From assembly GCA_965214615.1 (NCBI GenBank), contig OZ243952.1:2728001-2792000 (forward strand): a stretch of 64,000 nucleotides of DNA, written 5' to 3'. Each line of letters opens with the position of its first letter. The first letter of the stretch is position 1. The translations under genes and the position numbers were made by a program. This DNA is from CBDAUN01 sp965214615 (GTDB taxonomy: Bacteria > Pseudomonadota > Gammaproteobacteria > Arenicellales > JAJDZL01). The notes beneath the pieces are model-generated. The model made no database searches, was not told the origin of the DNA, and was given only the letters and a program-made list of their open reading frames with translations. Positions 25,399 to 35,304 of this stretch are shown here, in pieces.

Positions 25399-26415
25399 AT
25401 GTGGAGTACGTCCAAGGCGGCAAGTCCGCAGCAACTGACCGGCGAGTCCGATCTCGACGAACTGCGCCAGGTACCGCAGTATCTGTCGCGTCAGATTGTC
25501 GGCCAGAACCACCTGATCAACTGTCTGCTCATTGCCGTTATCGGAGACGGGCATCTGCTGCTGGAAGGATTTCCGGGGCTCGCCAAGACGCGTTCGGTCA
25601 AGCAGCTGGCGAAATGCGTGAAAGGCGAATTTCACCGGGTGCAGTTTACTCCCGATCTGCTGCCGGCCGACCTGACCGGCACAGACATTTTCCGACCCGA
25701 AACAGGCTCATTCGAATTTCGTTCGGGACCGCTGTTCCATGAGATCGTGCTTGCAGACGAAATCAACCGCGCACCGGCGAAAGTGCAGTCTGCGCTGCTT
25801 GAGGCGATGGAGGAGCGTCAAATCACCGTAGGACTCAAGACCTATCCTTTGCCGAAGCTGTTCATGGTCATGGCAACGCAGAATCCAATCGAGCACGAAG
25901 GAACGTACCCGCTGCCCGAGGCGCAGCGCGACAGGTTTCTCATGCAGGTTCGCATCGACTATCCCGACCGGAGTTGCGAGCGCGAGATACTGCAGATCGC
26001 ACGGGCGGAGGCGACATCCGGGAACCCAGGCGAACAGCACGATCCCGCGCCTCAGGTCGACTACAGCACCATTGCCGCCGCCCGCAGGCAGATCTATGCG
26101 CTTCACATGGCTCCGGCGGTCGAGCAATACATCATCGAACTGGTGTGTGCGAGCCGCGACTGCTCGGAGCTGGATCCGCAGCTGCACCGATGGATCGAAG
26201 TCGGCGCGAGCCCGCGCGGATCGATCGCCTTGGATATTTGCGCCCGCGCGAGCGCCTGGCTCGACGGACGCGACTACGTATCGCCAGCCGACGTTCAGTC
26301 GGTTGCGCCGGACGTGCTGCGCCATCGAATTGTGCTTTCCTACGAGGCTGATGCCGACGGCGCAGGGGTCGACGAAGCCGTGCGGCGCCTGATCTCGATC
26401 GTGGCGGTGCCCTAG
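25399..26415 (+). CDS. MoxR-family AAA+ ATPase
   Basis: 338 residues. Walker A GFPGLAKT (57-64), Walker B LADEINRAP (about 115-123), sensor 1 MVMATQNP, and the typical GTYPLPEAQRDRF. MoxR ATPases act as chaperones for VWA-domain partners, and this gene heads an operon holding exactly those partners (DUF58, DUF4381, two VWA proteins, BatD). Its ATG has only a weak ribosome site. No truncation. Confidence 0.94.
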   Translation: MWSTSKAASPQQLTGESDLDELRQVPQYLSRQIVGQNHLINCLLIAVIGDGHLLLEGFPGLAKTRSVKQLAKCVKGEFHRVQFTPDLLPADLTGTDIFRPETGSFEFRSGPLFHEIVLADEINRAPAKVQSALLEAMEERQITVGLKTYPLPKLFMVMATQNPIEHEGTYPLPEAQRDRFLMQVRIDYPDRSCEREILQIARAEATSGNPGEQHDPAPQVDYSTIAAARRQIYALHMAPAVEQYIIELVCASRDCSELDPQLHRWIEVGASPRGSIALDICARASAWLDGRDYVSPADVQSVAPDVLRHRIVLSYEADADGAGVDEAVRRLISIVAVP

Positions 26416-26432
26416 CAGGGCATCCTCCCGGC

Positions 26433-27362
26433 ATGCTGCAAGGTGTCGATGTCGCTACTGAGGACCTGATTCGCCTGCGCGGGCGAGCGCGAAGGATCAC
26501 TCTGCGCGGACTGCAAGCGAACCTGATGCCCGGCGCCCGGCGTTCCGCAGTCTTCGGCCGCGGCATGGACTATGAGGAATCCAGAAGGTATGCCGCCGGT
26601 GACGATGCCCGTCTCATCGACTGGCGAGTAACCGCCCGGACCCGGACAGCGCATACCAAGGTTTTCCGCGAAGACAGGCAGCGGGCCGTGTTCATTGTGG
26701 CAGACTTGACCGAATCAATGCGATTCGGCACCAAAACGGCCTTTAAGTCGGTGGTCGCCGCAGAAGCCGCAGCATTGCTGGCATGGGCGGCGCATGATCA
26801 AGGAGACCATGTAGCAATCGTGCCTGTCACCGGAGCCGTGCTGGCCCCGGTTCGCCCGACACGGCGCACCGATGGATTGCACCGGCAGCTGGACGCCTTG
26901 GCCAAAGCAGTCAGTGCCGAGCCCGACAGCCGCTTGCAGCTGACCGTCGCCGATGCCGCCGAAGTGATCGACAAAAGAGCCAGAACCGGAGACCTGGCTG
27001 TGTTTCTAAGTGACTTCTTTGCGGTTTCGAGTGCCCGTCAGTCGCAATTCAGCCTGCTCAAGCGCCGCCTTGAGCTTATCGGATGCTGGATTGTTGACAG
27101 CACCGAGCGCGTCGCCTTGCCGCCCGGCTCATACCCGATCAGCGACGGCAGGCAGTTTTCCACTTTGCAGCTCTACTCCAGGGCTCAGACTGCGCGGCTG
27201 CAGAATCTGCTGACCGAGCGCTGCGAGCAGACTCGGCGCATGCTGCGTACGGCCGGAATGCCTGCAATCCGCCTGCAGCCCGGTGACGATCCGGCAGCGG
27301 CAATCGCAGCTGCGCTGCAGCGTTCAAGACGGCTGGGCACTGTGCGCAGGCAAGCGAAATGA
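26433..27362 (+). CDS. DUF58 domain protein (Bat operon)
   Basis: 309 residues. The DUF58 signature is clear: GRGMDYEESRRYAAGDDARLIDW (about 47-69; quoted in part as GDDARLIDW), then VFREDRQRAVFIVADLTESM, a VWA-like fold in which the MIDAS aspartate region reads VADLTESM. No transmembrane segment was seen, unlike some relatives. It lies between moxR and the DUF4381 gene, and its stop overlaps the next start by four bases. Proposed to be handled by the MoxR ATPase. Confidence 0.9.
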   Translation: MLQGVDVATEDLIRLRGRARRITLRGLQANLMPGARRSAVFGRGMDYEESRRYAAGDDARLIDWRVTARTRTAHTKVFREDRQRAVFIVADLTESMRFGTKTAFKSVVAAEAAALLAWAAHDQGDHVAIVPVTGAVLAPVRPTRRTDGLHRQLDALAKAVSAEPDSRLQLTVADAAEVIDKRARTGDLAVFLSDFFAVSSARQSQFSLLKRRLELIGCWIVDSTERVALPPGSYPISDGRQFSTLQLYSRAQTARLQNLLTERCEQTRRMLRTAGMPAIRLQPGDDPAAAIAAALQRSRRLGTVRRQAK

Positions 27363-27817
27363 ACGGGACACCGGACATTCTGGCCGGATTGCGCGACATC
27401 GTTGCGCCTGCGCCTCCGCCCGTGTGGCCACCTGCGCCGGGGTGGTGGCTGATCGGCTGCAGCGCAGCTGCTATTGCGCTGCTTGTCTGGATGCGGGCGA
27501 AAAAACGCCTCGCAAGATCGGCCAGGACGGCCGCCCTGAAACAGTTTTCGCGCATTGCGGCCCTGCCTGCGCAGCCTGCCATTGCCGAGCTTTCAACACT
27601 GATGCGGCGCGCAGCGATGACGAAGTTCCCCCGAACCGATGTCGCCGCGCTGACGGGCCGCGACTGGCTCGAATTTCTTGATCAAAGCGGCGCAACAGAC
27701 CAGTTCTGCAACGGACCGGGACGGATACTGGCATCCGCGCCGTATCAGAATCAGGTCGCCGAGCAATGCGATGGCGCAATCGCGCTGTGCCGTCAATGGA
27801 TTGTGCGCGTTCTTTAG
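27359..27817 (+). CDS. DUF4381 domain protein (Bat operon)
   Basis: 152 residues. Starts in an ATGA overlap with the DUF58 gene. N-terminal PPPVWPPAPGWWLIG leads into one membrane helix (about 27-44), followed by a basic stretch and a cytosolic helical domain ending in CRQWIVRVL. This is the usual arrangement of DUF4381 proteins found between DUF58 and VWA genes. Role in the complex is unknown. Confidence 0.85.
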   Translation: MNGTPDILAGLRDIVAPAPPPVWPPAPGWWLIGCSAAAIALLVWMRAKKRLARSARTAALKQFSRIAALPAQPAIAELSTLMRRAAMTKFPRTDVAALTGRDWLEFLDQSGATDQFCNGPGRILASAPYQNQVAEQCDGAIALCRQWIVRVL

Positions 27818-27830
27818 CCGAATCGGACCG

Positions 27831-28823
27831 ATGCTGAAATTCGAATGGATCTGGATGTTTCTGGCGCTGCCGCTCGCGCTGCTTGTTCGGCTGGCGATGC
27901 CCGAATTCGAGTCTAGGCCGATGTCGCTCAGAATCCCCCACTTCAGTTCAGTGCGCGATGTCTCCGGATCGAGCACGTCGCTGCCGTCTGCAGTCGCGCT
28001 GGCTATGCTGGCGGCGTGGATTTTTCTGGTAGCAGCTGCCGCGCGTCCTGTCTGGATCGAGCACTCCGATGACATTGTCGCAACCGGCCGCGACATGATT
28101 CTGGCGATAGACGCTTCGGGAAGCATGAAGCACACCGATTTCGCGTACGGGCAAAATTCCCGATTTGAAGCAGTGCAGGAGATTGCCGGAGATTTCCTAA
28201 GAAACAGGCGCGGCGACCGGATTGGCCTGATCATATTTGGAACCCGTCCCTACCTTCATGCGCCGCTTACGTTCGATACGGAAACCGTGGCTCAGTTTCT
28301 TCACGAAACCCAGGTCGGCTTCGCCGGGCAGCGGACCGCGATCGGCGACACCGTCGGCCTGGCGGTGAAAGTGCTGCGCACACGCCCGCAAAGCAGCCGC
28401 GTTTTGGTTCTTCTGACCGACGGCGAGAACACCGATGGACAGATCAGTCCTCGCCAGGCGGCGCAGCTGGCACGAGAATCTGAGGTGCGAATCTATGCAA
28501 TCGGCATCGGCGACGAGTTGATTTCAAAGACAAATCCCTTGGGCCAGCGCCGCGTCAGTTCGCTTGAGCATTTTGCCGAAATGACCGAAGGCGCCTATTT
28601 TCATGCTTCGGATCCTGATTCGCTGCGCCGGGTATACGAATTGATCGACGAGTTCGAGGCCATTGATGTCGAGGACCGGCGCTTTCTGAATTCAATGGAG
28701 CTGTATCCCTGGCCCCTGGCGATTGCGGTCGCACTGTTTGCGCTGGCAATGTCGCTTCGCTGGATGCCCCGACTTGTCTCCGGCGACGCCAAGACGAAAG
28801 TTGCGCACGATGCCTTTGATTGA
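27831..28823 (+). CDS. batA: VWA-domain membrane protein, BatA-like
   Basis: 330 residues from ATG 27831, the first methionine with a matching N-terminus (FEWIWMFLALPLALL); a longer frame to 27678 overlaps DUF4381 and is rejected. Membrane helices near 8-22, 52-72 and at the C-terminus (about 297-315, YPWPLAIAVALFALAM). VWA domain with an intact MIDAS: DASGS (94-98), later TDGEN and the GIGDE loop. It should bind a partner or metal in the periplasm. Its end overlaps the next gene by 14 bases. Confidence 0.9.
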   Translation: MLKFEWIWMFLALPLALLVRLAMPEFESRPMSLRIPHFSSVRDVSGSSTSLPSAVALAMLAAWIFLVAAAARPVWIEHSDDIVATGRDMILAIDASGSMKHTDFAYGQNSRFEAVQEIAGDFLRNRRGDRIGLIIFGTRPYLHAPLTFDTETVAQFLHETQVGFAGQRTAIGDTVGLAVKVLRTRPQSSRVLVLLTDGENTDGQISPRQAAQLARESEVRIYAIGIGDELISKTNPLGQRRVSSLEHFAEMTEGAYFHASDPDSLRRVYELIDEFEAIDVEDRRFLNSMELYPWPLAIAVALFALAMSLRWMPRLVSGDAKTKVAHDAFD

Positions 28824-30540
28824 AGACATCGTCTTTCTGCGTCCGTGGTGGCTGCTCGCGATCCCCGCTGGGCTCGCGGGTCTGTTGCTCATCAGGCCGC
28901 GCGAAACCGGCAAATGGATGCGGGTATGCGACCCGAAATTGCTTGCGCACCTGCTGGTCGGAGAGTCAAACATGGCGCGCCGCCATAGCCGCCTGCTGAT
29001 CGCATCCGGCTGGACACTGGCATGCATTGCGCTGGCCGGACCGGCATGGGACACCGAGGATGTGCCGCTATACGGCAAATCCCATGCCGTGGTGATCGCG
29101 ATATCGCTTTCGGCCTCCATGAATTCGCCCGATCTGCCTCCGTCGCGTCTCGATCGCGCGCGATTCGCGGCTATCGATCTGATCGAAAGCAATCCGCAGA
29201 TTGCTGCCGGGCTGGTGGTTTTTGCAGGAGACGTGTTTGATGTCGCGCCGGTTTCCGAAGACGCCAAGACTGTGATTCACCTGCTGCACGCGCTTGACAC
29301 CGGCGTGGTACCGGTTCAGGGGCGCGCCGCAAGCCTGGCCTTGAAACGAGCCGGTACGCTGCTGTCAAATTCCGGAATCGGATCCGGCGATGTGGTCATT
29401 TTTACCGACAGCGTCGACGATGCCGCATTCGAACAGGCGGCAGCGCTAAGGCAGGCGGGCTACCGTCTGTCAGTCGCAGCGGCCGGCACTGAAGCGGGAG
29501 CGCCGATTCCGACTGCCGGCGGCGGTTTCGCGACCGATATCGATCAGAACATCATTCTGGCCCCTACGAATCTGGCCCGGCTGGAAGAATTGGCGGATGC
29601 CGGCGGCGGCACTTTTCGGTCCTTGACCCATGAAAAGCTTAATCTGAGCGTGTCGGCAGATCATCTTTCGCCCGGCAAGCCGGATCTGCGCGACTCCAAT
29701 CGCCTATCTACGACGCAATGGAAGGACCGCGGCGTATGGCTGCTCCTCGCGGTGGTACCGCTGGCAGCGCTGATCTTCAGGCGCGGGTGGCTGTTTGCTG
29801 CGTGCCTTTGGATTCTTTTTCCCATGAACGACAGCTACGCGTTCGATTGGACCGGCCTGTGGAAAAGAAGCGATCAGCAGGCCTCCGAAGCCTATGAGCG
29901 CGGCAGCTTCACCGAGGCGGCAGCTGTCGCTCCGAGCGGAATCTGGCGGGGCGCGGCATTGTACAGAGATGGGATCTACGGCGCCGCTGCAGCCGAATTC
30001 AGCAAGAACAGCACCGCTGCCGGCCATTACAACCAAGGCAATGCCCTGGCCAAGGCTGGTGATCTTCCAGGCGCGGTTGAGCAGTACGAAGCCGCATTGA
30101 GAATCAATCCCGATTTTGAAGATGCGCAGTTCAACCGGGAACTGGTACTTAAGGCGATGCAAAGCCAGCAGGGCATGCAGGGCGAGCCGCAGCGCGGCGA
30201 TTCAAACCAGGACAATGCCGGCGATGCCGCTCATCCGGCCGACGACCCTCAGGAACAGGGCCGTACAGGCGAAACTATGACAGCGCCGCAATACAGTGCA
30301 TCCGGCTCCAACACGGAACAGACCCGGACGGACGAGGATTCGGGCATTGCCGAGGATGGCGAAAAATTCGATCAAGCCTCCGCAGCGACCTTCACGGAAG
30401 TTGAAATTGCGGACGAAGAGATGGCTCAGACCATGGATCAATGGCTGAGACAGATTCCGGACGACCCCGGCGGACTGCTTCGTCGCAAGTTTCTCTACCA
30501 GAGCCATTTTCGCAATAGGTCGGCGGCCGGCCAGCACTAG
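28810..30540 (+). CDS. VWA plus TPR membrane protein, BatB/BatC fusion, degenerate MIDAS
   Basis: 576 residues from ATG 28810. N-terminal membrane helices (about 8-28 and 60-78), a BatB-type VWA domain (92-280), two further hydrophobic stretches (about 305-345), then a TPR region (about 400-450: AGHYNQGNALAKAGDLPGAV) as in BatC, and an acidic Gln/Asp-rich tail. Oddity: where BatB proteins have DxSxS, the sequence reads ISLSASM, with Ser99 in place of the metal-binding Asp; the following NSPDLPPSRL is normal. Metal binding may be altered or lost. The adjacent BatA-like protein keeps its aspartate. Confidence 0.87.
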   Translation: MPLIEDIVFLRPWWLLAIPAGLAGLLLIRPRETGKWMRVCDPKLLAHLLVGESNMARRHSRLLIASGWTLACIALAGPAWDTEDVPLYGKSHAVVIAISLSASMNSPDLPPSRLDRARFAAIDLIESNPQIAAGLVVFAGDVFDVAPVSEDAKTVIHLLHALDTGVVPVQGRAASLALKRAGTLLSNSGIGSGDVVIFTDSVDDAAFEQAAALRQAGYRLSVAAAGTEAGAPIPTAGGGFATDIDQNIILAPTNLARLEELADAGGGTFRSLTHEKLNLSVSADHLSPGKPDLRDSNRLSTTQWKDRGVWLLLAVVPLAALIFRRGWLFAACLWILFPMNDSYAFDWTGLWKRSDQQASEAYERGSFTEAAAVAPSGIWRGAALYRDGIYGAAAAEFSKNSTAAGHYNQGNALAKAGDLPGAVEQYEAALRINPDFEDAQFNRELVLKAMQSQQGMQGEPQRGDSNQDNAGDAAHPADDPQEQGRTGETMTAPQYSASGSNTEQTRTDEDSGIAEDGEKFDQASAATFTEVEIADEEMAQTMDQWLRQIPDDPGGLLRRKFLYQSHFRNRSAAGQH

Positions 30541-30556
30541 GCGCCATGGGAGGAAA

Positions 30557-32293
30557 ATGAATTTTCTGAACCGCATGGCAGCTGTGACGGCTGCTGTTAG
30601 TACGGCAATATTCCAGGTTCCGGCACACTCGTCGGAAGTGCAGGCGCAATTGAGCCGGGATTCGATATTTCTAGAGGAGTCTGTCGACCTGATTCTGCGT
30701 GTCGAAGACGCGCCCGCCTCATCCGAGGGCCCGGAGCTGGCACCGCTTGCACAGGATTTTCACATCTTGAACCGTTCGGTGCAGACGCAAATAACGCTGC
30801 GCGATTCCAAGCAGCAGGCCACGCGTATCTGGACTATAGAGATTCAGCCGAAACGCCTTGGTCAGCTCACTGTCCCGCCGATCGTTGTCGACGGTCGAAG
30901 CAGCGCTCCGCTGAATGTCGAGGTGCTTGAATTTCGGTCGCCGAGCTCGGTTCTAGGAGAGGACGTCCATCTGGAAGTACTCGCCGATCAGACCGCGCCC
31001 TATGTTCAATCCCAGATCACTGTCAAGGTCCGCCTGTATCTGGGCGAGCGCCTAGAGTCCGGCGAATTGACCGATCCTCAGGCGCACAATGCGGTGGTTC
31101 AGCGCCTGGGCCAGGACCGCAACTTTACTGTTCATCGCAACGGACGGGACTATCAGGTGGTCGAGCGCACTTTTGCCGTGTTTCCCGAACTGAGCGGCGA
31201 TCTGACGCTTTCGCAGATTCAATTCACCGGTGTCATCCTGGTTGTCGATCAATATGGCGCAGTGCGCAATCTGCGCAAGCATATCACCGCGAAACCGCTC
31301 AGTTTGCAAGTCAGACCGAAGCCGAGAAGTTTTTCGGGAACGACCTGGCTGCCTGCAAAGGATCTGAGAATTACCGATTCGTGGAGTTCGTCAATGCCGG
31401 ACTTTTCAGCGGGCAAGCCCGAAAATAGGCAGATTTCGATCATTGCCGACGGCGTACGGGCGATCCAGATTCCCAGTGCGGAGTACGCCGAAAACGATAC
31501 GGTGCGGATTTACGGCAGTCAGCCGAAACTGAATACGGCCGAGCGCAACGACCGGATCATCGGCGAGATGGCCGAGGATTTCGTGATCGTTCCGCAGCAA
31601 ATCGACACGCTGAATATTCCTGCATTCCGGATCGTGTGGTGGGACATAGACGAAGACCGCGAGAAGGTGGCCGAACTGCCTGGCGCCCAGATTGCGCTGC
31701 AAGGCTCCGGAGTGTCTATTGCCGACCAGCCGAAAACTCCAACCGAATCGTCAGCACTGCCGGCGACCGTCGTCTCAGGCAGTACCGAGCCGGAGGTCGG
31801 CGGCAACATCTGGAAGCCGCTCAGCGGTGCGCTTGCAGCGCTTTGGGCAGCGACGCTGTGCGCCGTGTTCGCACACAGGCGGCGAAGCCGGCGACATCGC
31901 CCGCAGGTTCAAATTGATCAGGAGCAGGTGCAAAGGTTTTCACGCGTGCGCAGCGACGTGCGACGTGCGTGCGAAAACGGCGATGCAGCCGCCTCGGCAA
32001 AGGCGCTGATCGCATGGGGGAAGATGCTCTGGCCCGAGCGGCCTCCTGTGAATCTGATTGCTTTGGCGCAAAGGGCGCCTTCGAGCGCATTGCGCGAACA
32101 ATTGCGCGAACTGGATCGAAGCCTGTATGCAAAATTGCCGGATGACTGGTCGGGCATCGAGCTTTGGGAAGAAATTTGCCGCTTGAACTTGCGCGTCGAG
32201 CGCCAATTCGAACATGCCCGGCCAGGGTTTTTCGAAAAGCGACGAAGCCGGCTGGCGACGCTGTGGCCGCAAGGAGGTTCTTCAACTCAGTGA
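30557..32293 (+). CDS. batD: BatD-like protein
   Basis: 578 residues. A signal peptide (MAAVTAAVSTAIFQVPAHS) is followed by a large periplasmic part of beta-sandwich repeats typical of BatD: ESVDLILRVED, FHILNRSVQTQ, KRLGQLTVPPIVVDG, APYVQSQITVKVRLY. One C-terminal membrane helix (about 420-437, SGALAALWAATLCAVFA) is followed by an Arg-rich turn and a cytosolic helical domain. Last gene of the MoxR/Bat operon. Bat proteins were linked to aerotolerance and stress in Bacteroides; the role in proteobacteria is unclear. Its stop overlaps the end of dsbB on the other strand. Confidence 0.88.
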   Translation: MNFLNRMAAVTAAVSTAIFQVPAHSSEVQAQLSRDSIFLEESVDLILRVEDAPASSEGPELAPLAQDFHILNRSVQTQITLRDSKQQATRIWTIEIQPKRLGQLTVPPIVVDGRSSAPLNVEVLEFRSPSSVLGEDVHLEVLADQTAPYVQSQITVKVRLYLGERLESGELTDPQAHNAVVQRLGQDRNFTVHRNGRDYQVVERTFAVFPELSGDLTLSQIQFTGVILVVDQYGAVRNLRKHITAKPLSLQVRPKPRSFSGTTWLPAKDLRITDSWSSSMPDFSAGKPENRQISIIADGVRAIQIPSAEYAENDTVRIYGSQPKLNTAERNDRIIGEMAEDFVIVPQQIDTLNIPAFRIVWWDIDEDREKVAELPGAQIALQGSGVSIADQPKTPTESSALPATVVSGSTEPEVGGNIWKPLSGALAALWAATLCAVFAHRRRSRRHRPQVQIDQEQVQRFSRVRSDVRRACENGDAAASAKALIAWGKMLWPERPPVNLIALAQRAPSSALREQLRELDRSLYAKLPDDWSGIELWEEICRLNLRVERQFEHARPGFFEKRRSRLATLWPQGGSSTQ

Positions 32294-32790
32294 CTCTGCA
32301 GCCGGGGACGGAGCTTTCTTGTCAGAAACAGCTGCGCGGCTGCAAACACGCAGAATGCGATCAGCGTCCATCCGGGGATGCTGATACCCATCGCAGTCCA
32401 CACTGTCTCGGCACACTCGCCGGTGCCTTCGAAGACGATACCGAGCGCATCGATGAGCGAATTGTTTTCAAAAATAAACCCTATTCCCGGCAGACATTCG
32501 GGGATTTTGTCTTCCGGAAGGTTTTGCAGGTAGACGTGTCTTGCTGCGATCGCCGCACCGAATACGGCGCAGGCGGACACCAGATAGCAGTATGCCTTTC
32601 GTGCGCCGCCTGCCGGGTTGTGCAATGCAGCACCAAGACTTGCGAGTCCGACCGCGATCACCGCAATCCTTTGCACCACGCACAGCGGACAAGGGTCCAG
32701 CCACAGAACGTATTGCATGTAAAGAGCTATCGCTGTCAATGCGGCGCAACAGGCAAATGTGCCGAGATGAACGGCGCGAAACAGATTCAT
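32287..32790 (-). CDS. dsbB: disulfide bond formation protein DsbB
   Basis: Inner-membrane quinone oxidoreductase that reoxidises DsbA. 167 residues with four predicted membrane helices. Cysteine pair 1 in PCPLCVVQR after helix 1; pair 2 in the second periplasmic loop (IPECLPG and GTGECAETVW). The arginine after the first pair, needed for quinone binding in E. coli DsbB, is present (VQRIAVI). ATG start. Tail-to-tail with batD, overlapping by seven bases. dsbA is not in the window. Confidence 0.94.
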   Translation of the reverse strand: MNLFRAVHLGTFACCAALTAIALYMQYVLWLDPCPLCVVQRIAVIAVGLASLGAALHNPAGGARKAYCYLVSACAVFGAAIAARHVYLQNLPEDKIPECLPGIGFIFENNSLIDALGIVFEGTGECAETVWTAMGISIPGWTLIAFCVFAAAQLFLTRKLRPRLQSH

Positions 32791-33369
32791 TGTCGAATGT
32801 CCCTATACGATAATCGTCGATTACAGGTCTCGCACTCTCGATTGAATGCCACTTCATTGTCCTGATTGATATTTTCCAGACATCAGGCCGGCGCCAGCTA
32901 CGCAAGTTCGCGAATGAAGTCGATGTCGATAAGCGCAAGTACTCGCCAAAGCTCAAATCGACATGCACGAATCAATCACTCCCAGCACCTGCCGCAACCT
33001 GCCATTCTACTGTGCGGCGATCTCAATTCCAATTCAATGAACAGTGCGAGTGTGAAGGTGGAATCGCTGCGACAGAAAACAAACAAGGTACAGAATATTA
33101 CAGTCCAAAGAAGGCAAATTGAACTTATTTTGAATCATTTCGACCCGATCCGAAGTCCATTCGTCACAATGTTCATCCGCATTTCATTCAAATGTATCAC
33201 TTAACTGAATTACCCGCCAACATTTGGGGAATTAGTCCGGTGGCTCGAACAATCGGCGAAGCGCCGATGCATCATCCAACGCCAGCACTTGGACTATAAT
33301 CGGAACAACCCGCAAGCCGTATTCCTCATATACCGCTTCACTTGGACAAAGAGGTTGCTTCGCAAAACC
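32791..33369. other. divergent region between dsbB and parE
   Basis: 579 bases with no convincing gene. Upper parts are AT-rich around 33060-33200. A perfect TATAAT lies at 33295-33300 ahead of parE. A 112-residue frame on the plus strand (32866-33204) has no ribosome site or recognisable motif and is rejected. Confidence 0.5.
33295..33300 (+). promoter_or_regulatory. candidate -10 box for parE
   Basis: Perfect TATAAT about 70 bases before the parE start. No good -35 at 17 bases spacing (TCATCC), so strength is uncertain. Confidence 0.3.
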
Positions 33370-35262
33370 GTGGCTTACAGTTACAACGCTTCGGAGATTG
33401 AAATTCTCACCGGGCTGGAACCGGTTCGCCGGCGTCCCGGCATGTATACCCAGACCGAGCGGCCCAACCACCTGGCCCAGGAAGTAATCGACAACAGCGT
33501 CGACGAAGTCATTGCCGGACACGCCAGCGAAATTCACGTCATTCTGCATGAAGACTCTTCGCTCAGCGTATCTGACAATGGACGCGGCATGCCGGTCGAC
33601 CTTCATCACGAAGAACAGCTGCCCGGCATCGAGGTGATCATGACGCGCCTGCATGCAGGCGCAAAGTTCTCATCGCGAACCTACATGCAATCCGGCGGAC
33701 TGCACGGTGTGGGCGTGTCGGTCGTCAACGCGCTGTCGCACAAACTGGAAGTCTACGTCAAGCGAAGCGGCGCCATTCACTTCATGGAATTCGCCGACGG
33801 TGAAACGGTCGGCGGATTACAGCGCCGGGGGCAAGTCGCAAAAAACGACACCGGTACGCATGTTCGTTTCTGGCCGAACGGGCAGTTCTTCGATTCAGTC
33901 GAATTCGACGTTGCCGACCTCAAGCGGCTGCTGCTGGCCAAAGCGGTGCTTTGCTCCGGCCTGAGAATCAGCTTCACCGATGAATGTACACCGGGCAACA
34001 GCGAGAGCTGGGTGTTTGAAGACGGACTGGGCGACTATCTGATCAATCAGCTCGAAGATACCGAACGCATCCCTGCAGAACCGATCATCATCCACAAGGC
34101 CGAGGACGACTCGCAAGTGGACTGGGTCGTAGTCTGGACAGCCGAACCGGGCAAGACCAATGTCACTGAAAGCTACGTCAATCTCATACCGACCGGCTTC
34201 GGCGGCACCCACGTCAACGGTTTGAGAACCGGCATGGCGGATGCGATGAGGGAGTTTTGCGAGTTCCGAAATTTGCAGCCCCGGGGGCTTCGCATATCAG
34301 CTGAAGACGTATGGCGGCACTGCAATTACGTGCTTTCCGTGCGCATGGCGAATCCGCAGTTCACCGGCCAGACAAAGGGGCGCCTGACATCGCGCGAAAT
34401 CGGCAGAACAGTCAGTGCGCTTGCCAAGGACGCATTCAGCCTGTGGCTGAATCAGCATGTACACGATGCCGAGCAGATTGCAGGCATCTGCATTGAGAAC
34501 GCCCGGGCACGGCAGCGTTCAAGCCAGCAGACGGCGCGTCGCAAAATCGGCAGCGGGCCGGCCCTGCCCGGCAAGCTGGTCGACTGCGCAAGCGGGTCTG
34601 CCGATCTCACCGAGCTGTTTCTCGTCGAGGGCGATTCGGCAGGCGGCAGCGCAAAGCAGGCGCGCAATCGGGAATTTCAGGCGATTCTTCCGCTTCGCGG
34701 CAAGATTACAAACACTTGGGAATCGCGGACCGACCAGGTTCTTTCGTCGAAGGAAATTCACGATATCGCAGTGGCAATCGGCGTTGATCCTGGGACTAGC
34801 GACACCTCGGGCCTGCGCTACGGAAAAATCTGCATCCTTGCCGATGCAGACCCCGACGGCGCCCACATCGCGACACTCCTATGCGCCTTGTTTCTCAGGC
34901 ACTTTCGCGCTCTGGTCGAGGCTCGGCATATATACATCGCAATGCCGCCGCTTTACCGAGTCGATGTCGGAAAGCAAGTGTATTACGCGCTAGACGACAG
35001 CGAACTCGATGATCTGTCGCAAAGAATTCGCAAGGAAAAGTCGAATGCGAATATCTCGGTGCAGCGATTCAAGGGCCTGGGCGAAATGAATCCGTCGCAG
35101 CTGAGGGAGACAACGATGAGTCCGGATTCGCGCAGACTGGTTCAACTGCGCTTAGAGAGCGGCGACGATTCCAGCAAAACAATGGACATGCTTTTGGCGA
35201 AAAAGAACGCTTCAAAGAGGCGCGACTGGCTGTCCCAGGACGGAAACCGCGCACAAATCTAG
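33370..35262 (+). CDS. parE: DNA topoisomerase IV subunit B
   Basis: ATPase subunit of topoisomerase IV, which decatenates replicated chromosomes. 630 residues from GTG 33370, which gives the ParE N-terminus (AYSYNASEIEILTGLEPVR), matching E. coli ParE in length; the open frame back to 33289 adds unrelated residues. GHKL ATPase (QEVIDNSVDEV, DNGRGMPVD, GGLHGVGVSVVNALS) and TOPRIM domain (LVEGDSAGGSAKQARNR, ILADADPDGAHI). The usual PLKGKILN-type segment here reads PLRGKITNTWES, closer to ParE than GyrB. Followed by parC after 42 bases. Confidence 0.96.
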   Translation: MAYSYNASEIEILTGLEPVRRRPGMYTQTERPNHLAQEVIDNSVDEVIAGHASEIHVILHEDSSLSVSDNGRGMPVDLHHEEQLPGIEVIMTRLHAGAKFSSRTYMQSGGLHGVGVSVVNALSHKLEVYVKRSGAIHFMEFADGETVGGLQRRGQVAKNDTGTHVRFWPNGQFFDSVEFDVADLKRLLLAKAVLCSGLRISFTDECTPGNSESWVFEDGLGDYLINQLEDTERIPAEPIIIHKAEDDSQVDWVVVWTAEPGKTNVTESYVNLIPTGFGGTHVNGLRTGMADAMREFCEFRNLQPRGLRISAEDVWRHCNYVLSVRMANPQFTGQTKGRLTSREIGRTVSALAKDAFSLWLNQHVHDAEQIAGICIENARARQRSSQQTARRKIGSGPALPGKLVDCASGSADLTELFLVEGDSAGGSAKQARNREFQAILPLRGKITNTWESRTDQVLSSKEIHDIAVAIGVDPGTSDTSGLRYGKICILADADPDGAHIATLLCALFLRHFRALVEARHIYIAMPPLYRVDVGKQVYYALDDSELDDLSQRIRKEKSNANISVQRFKGLGEMNPSQLRETTMSPDSRRLVQLRLESGDDSSKTMDMLLAKKNASKRRDWLSQDGNRAQI

Positions 35263-35304
35263 CCGCTTTTGTTCCGCCTGCACACTTCAACCAGAATAGC
35301 AAAA

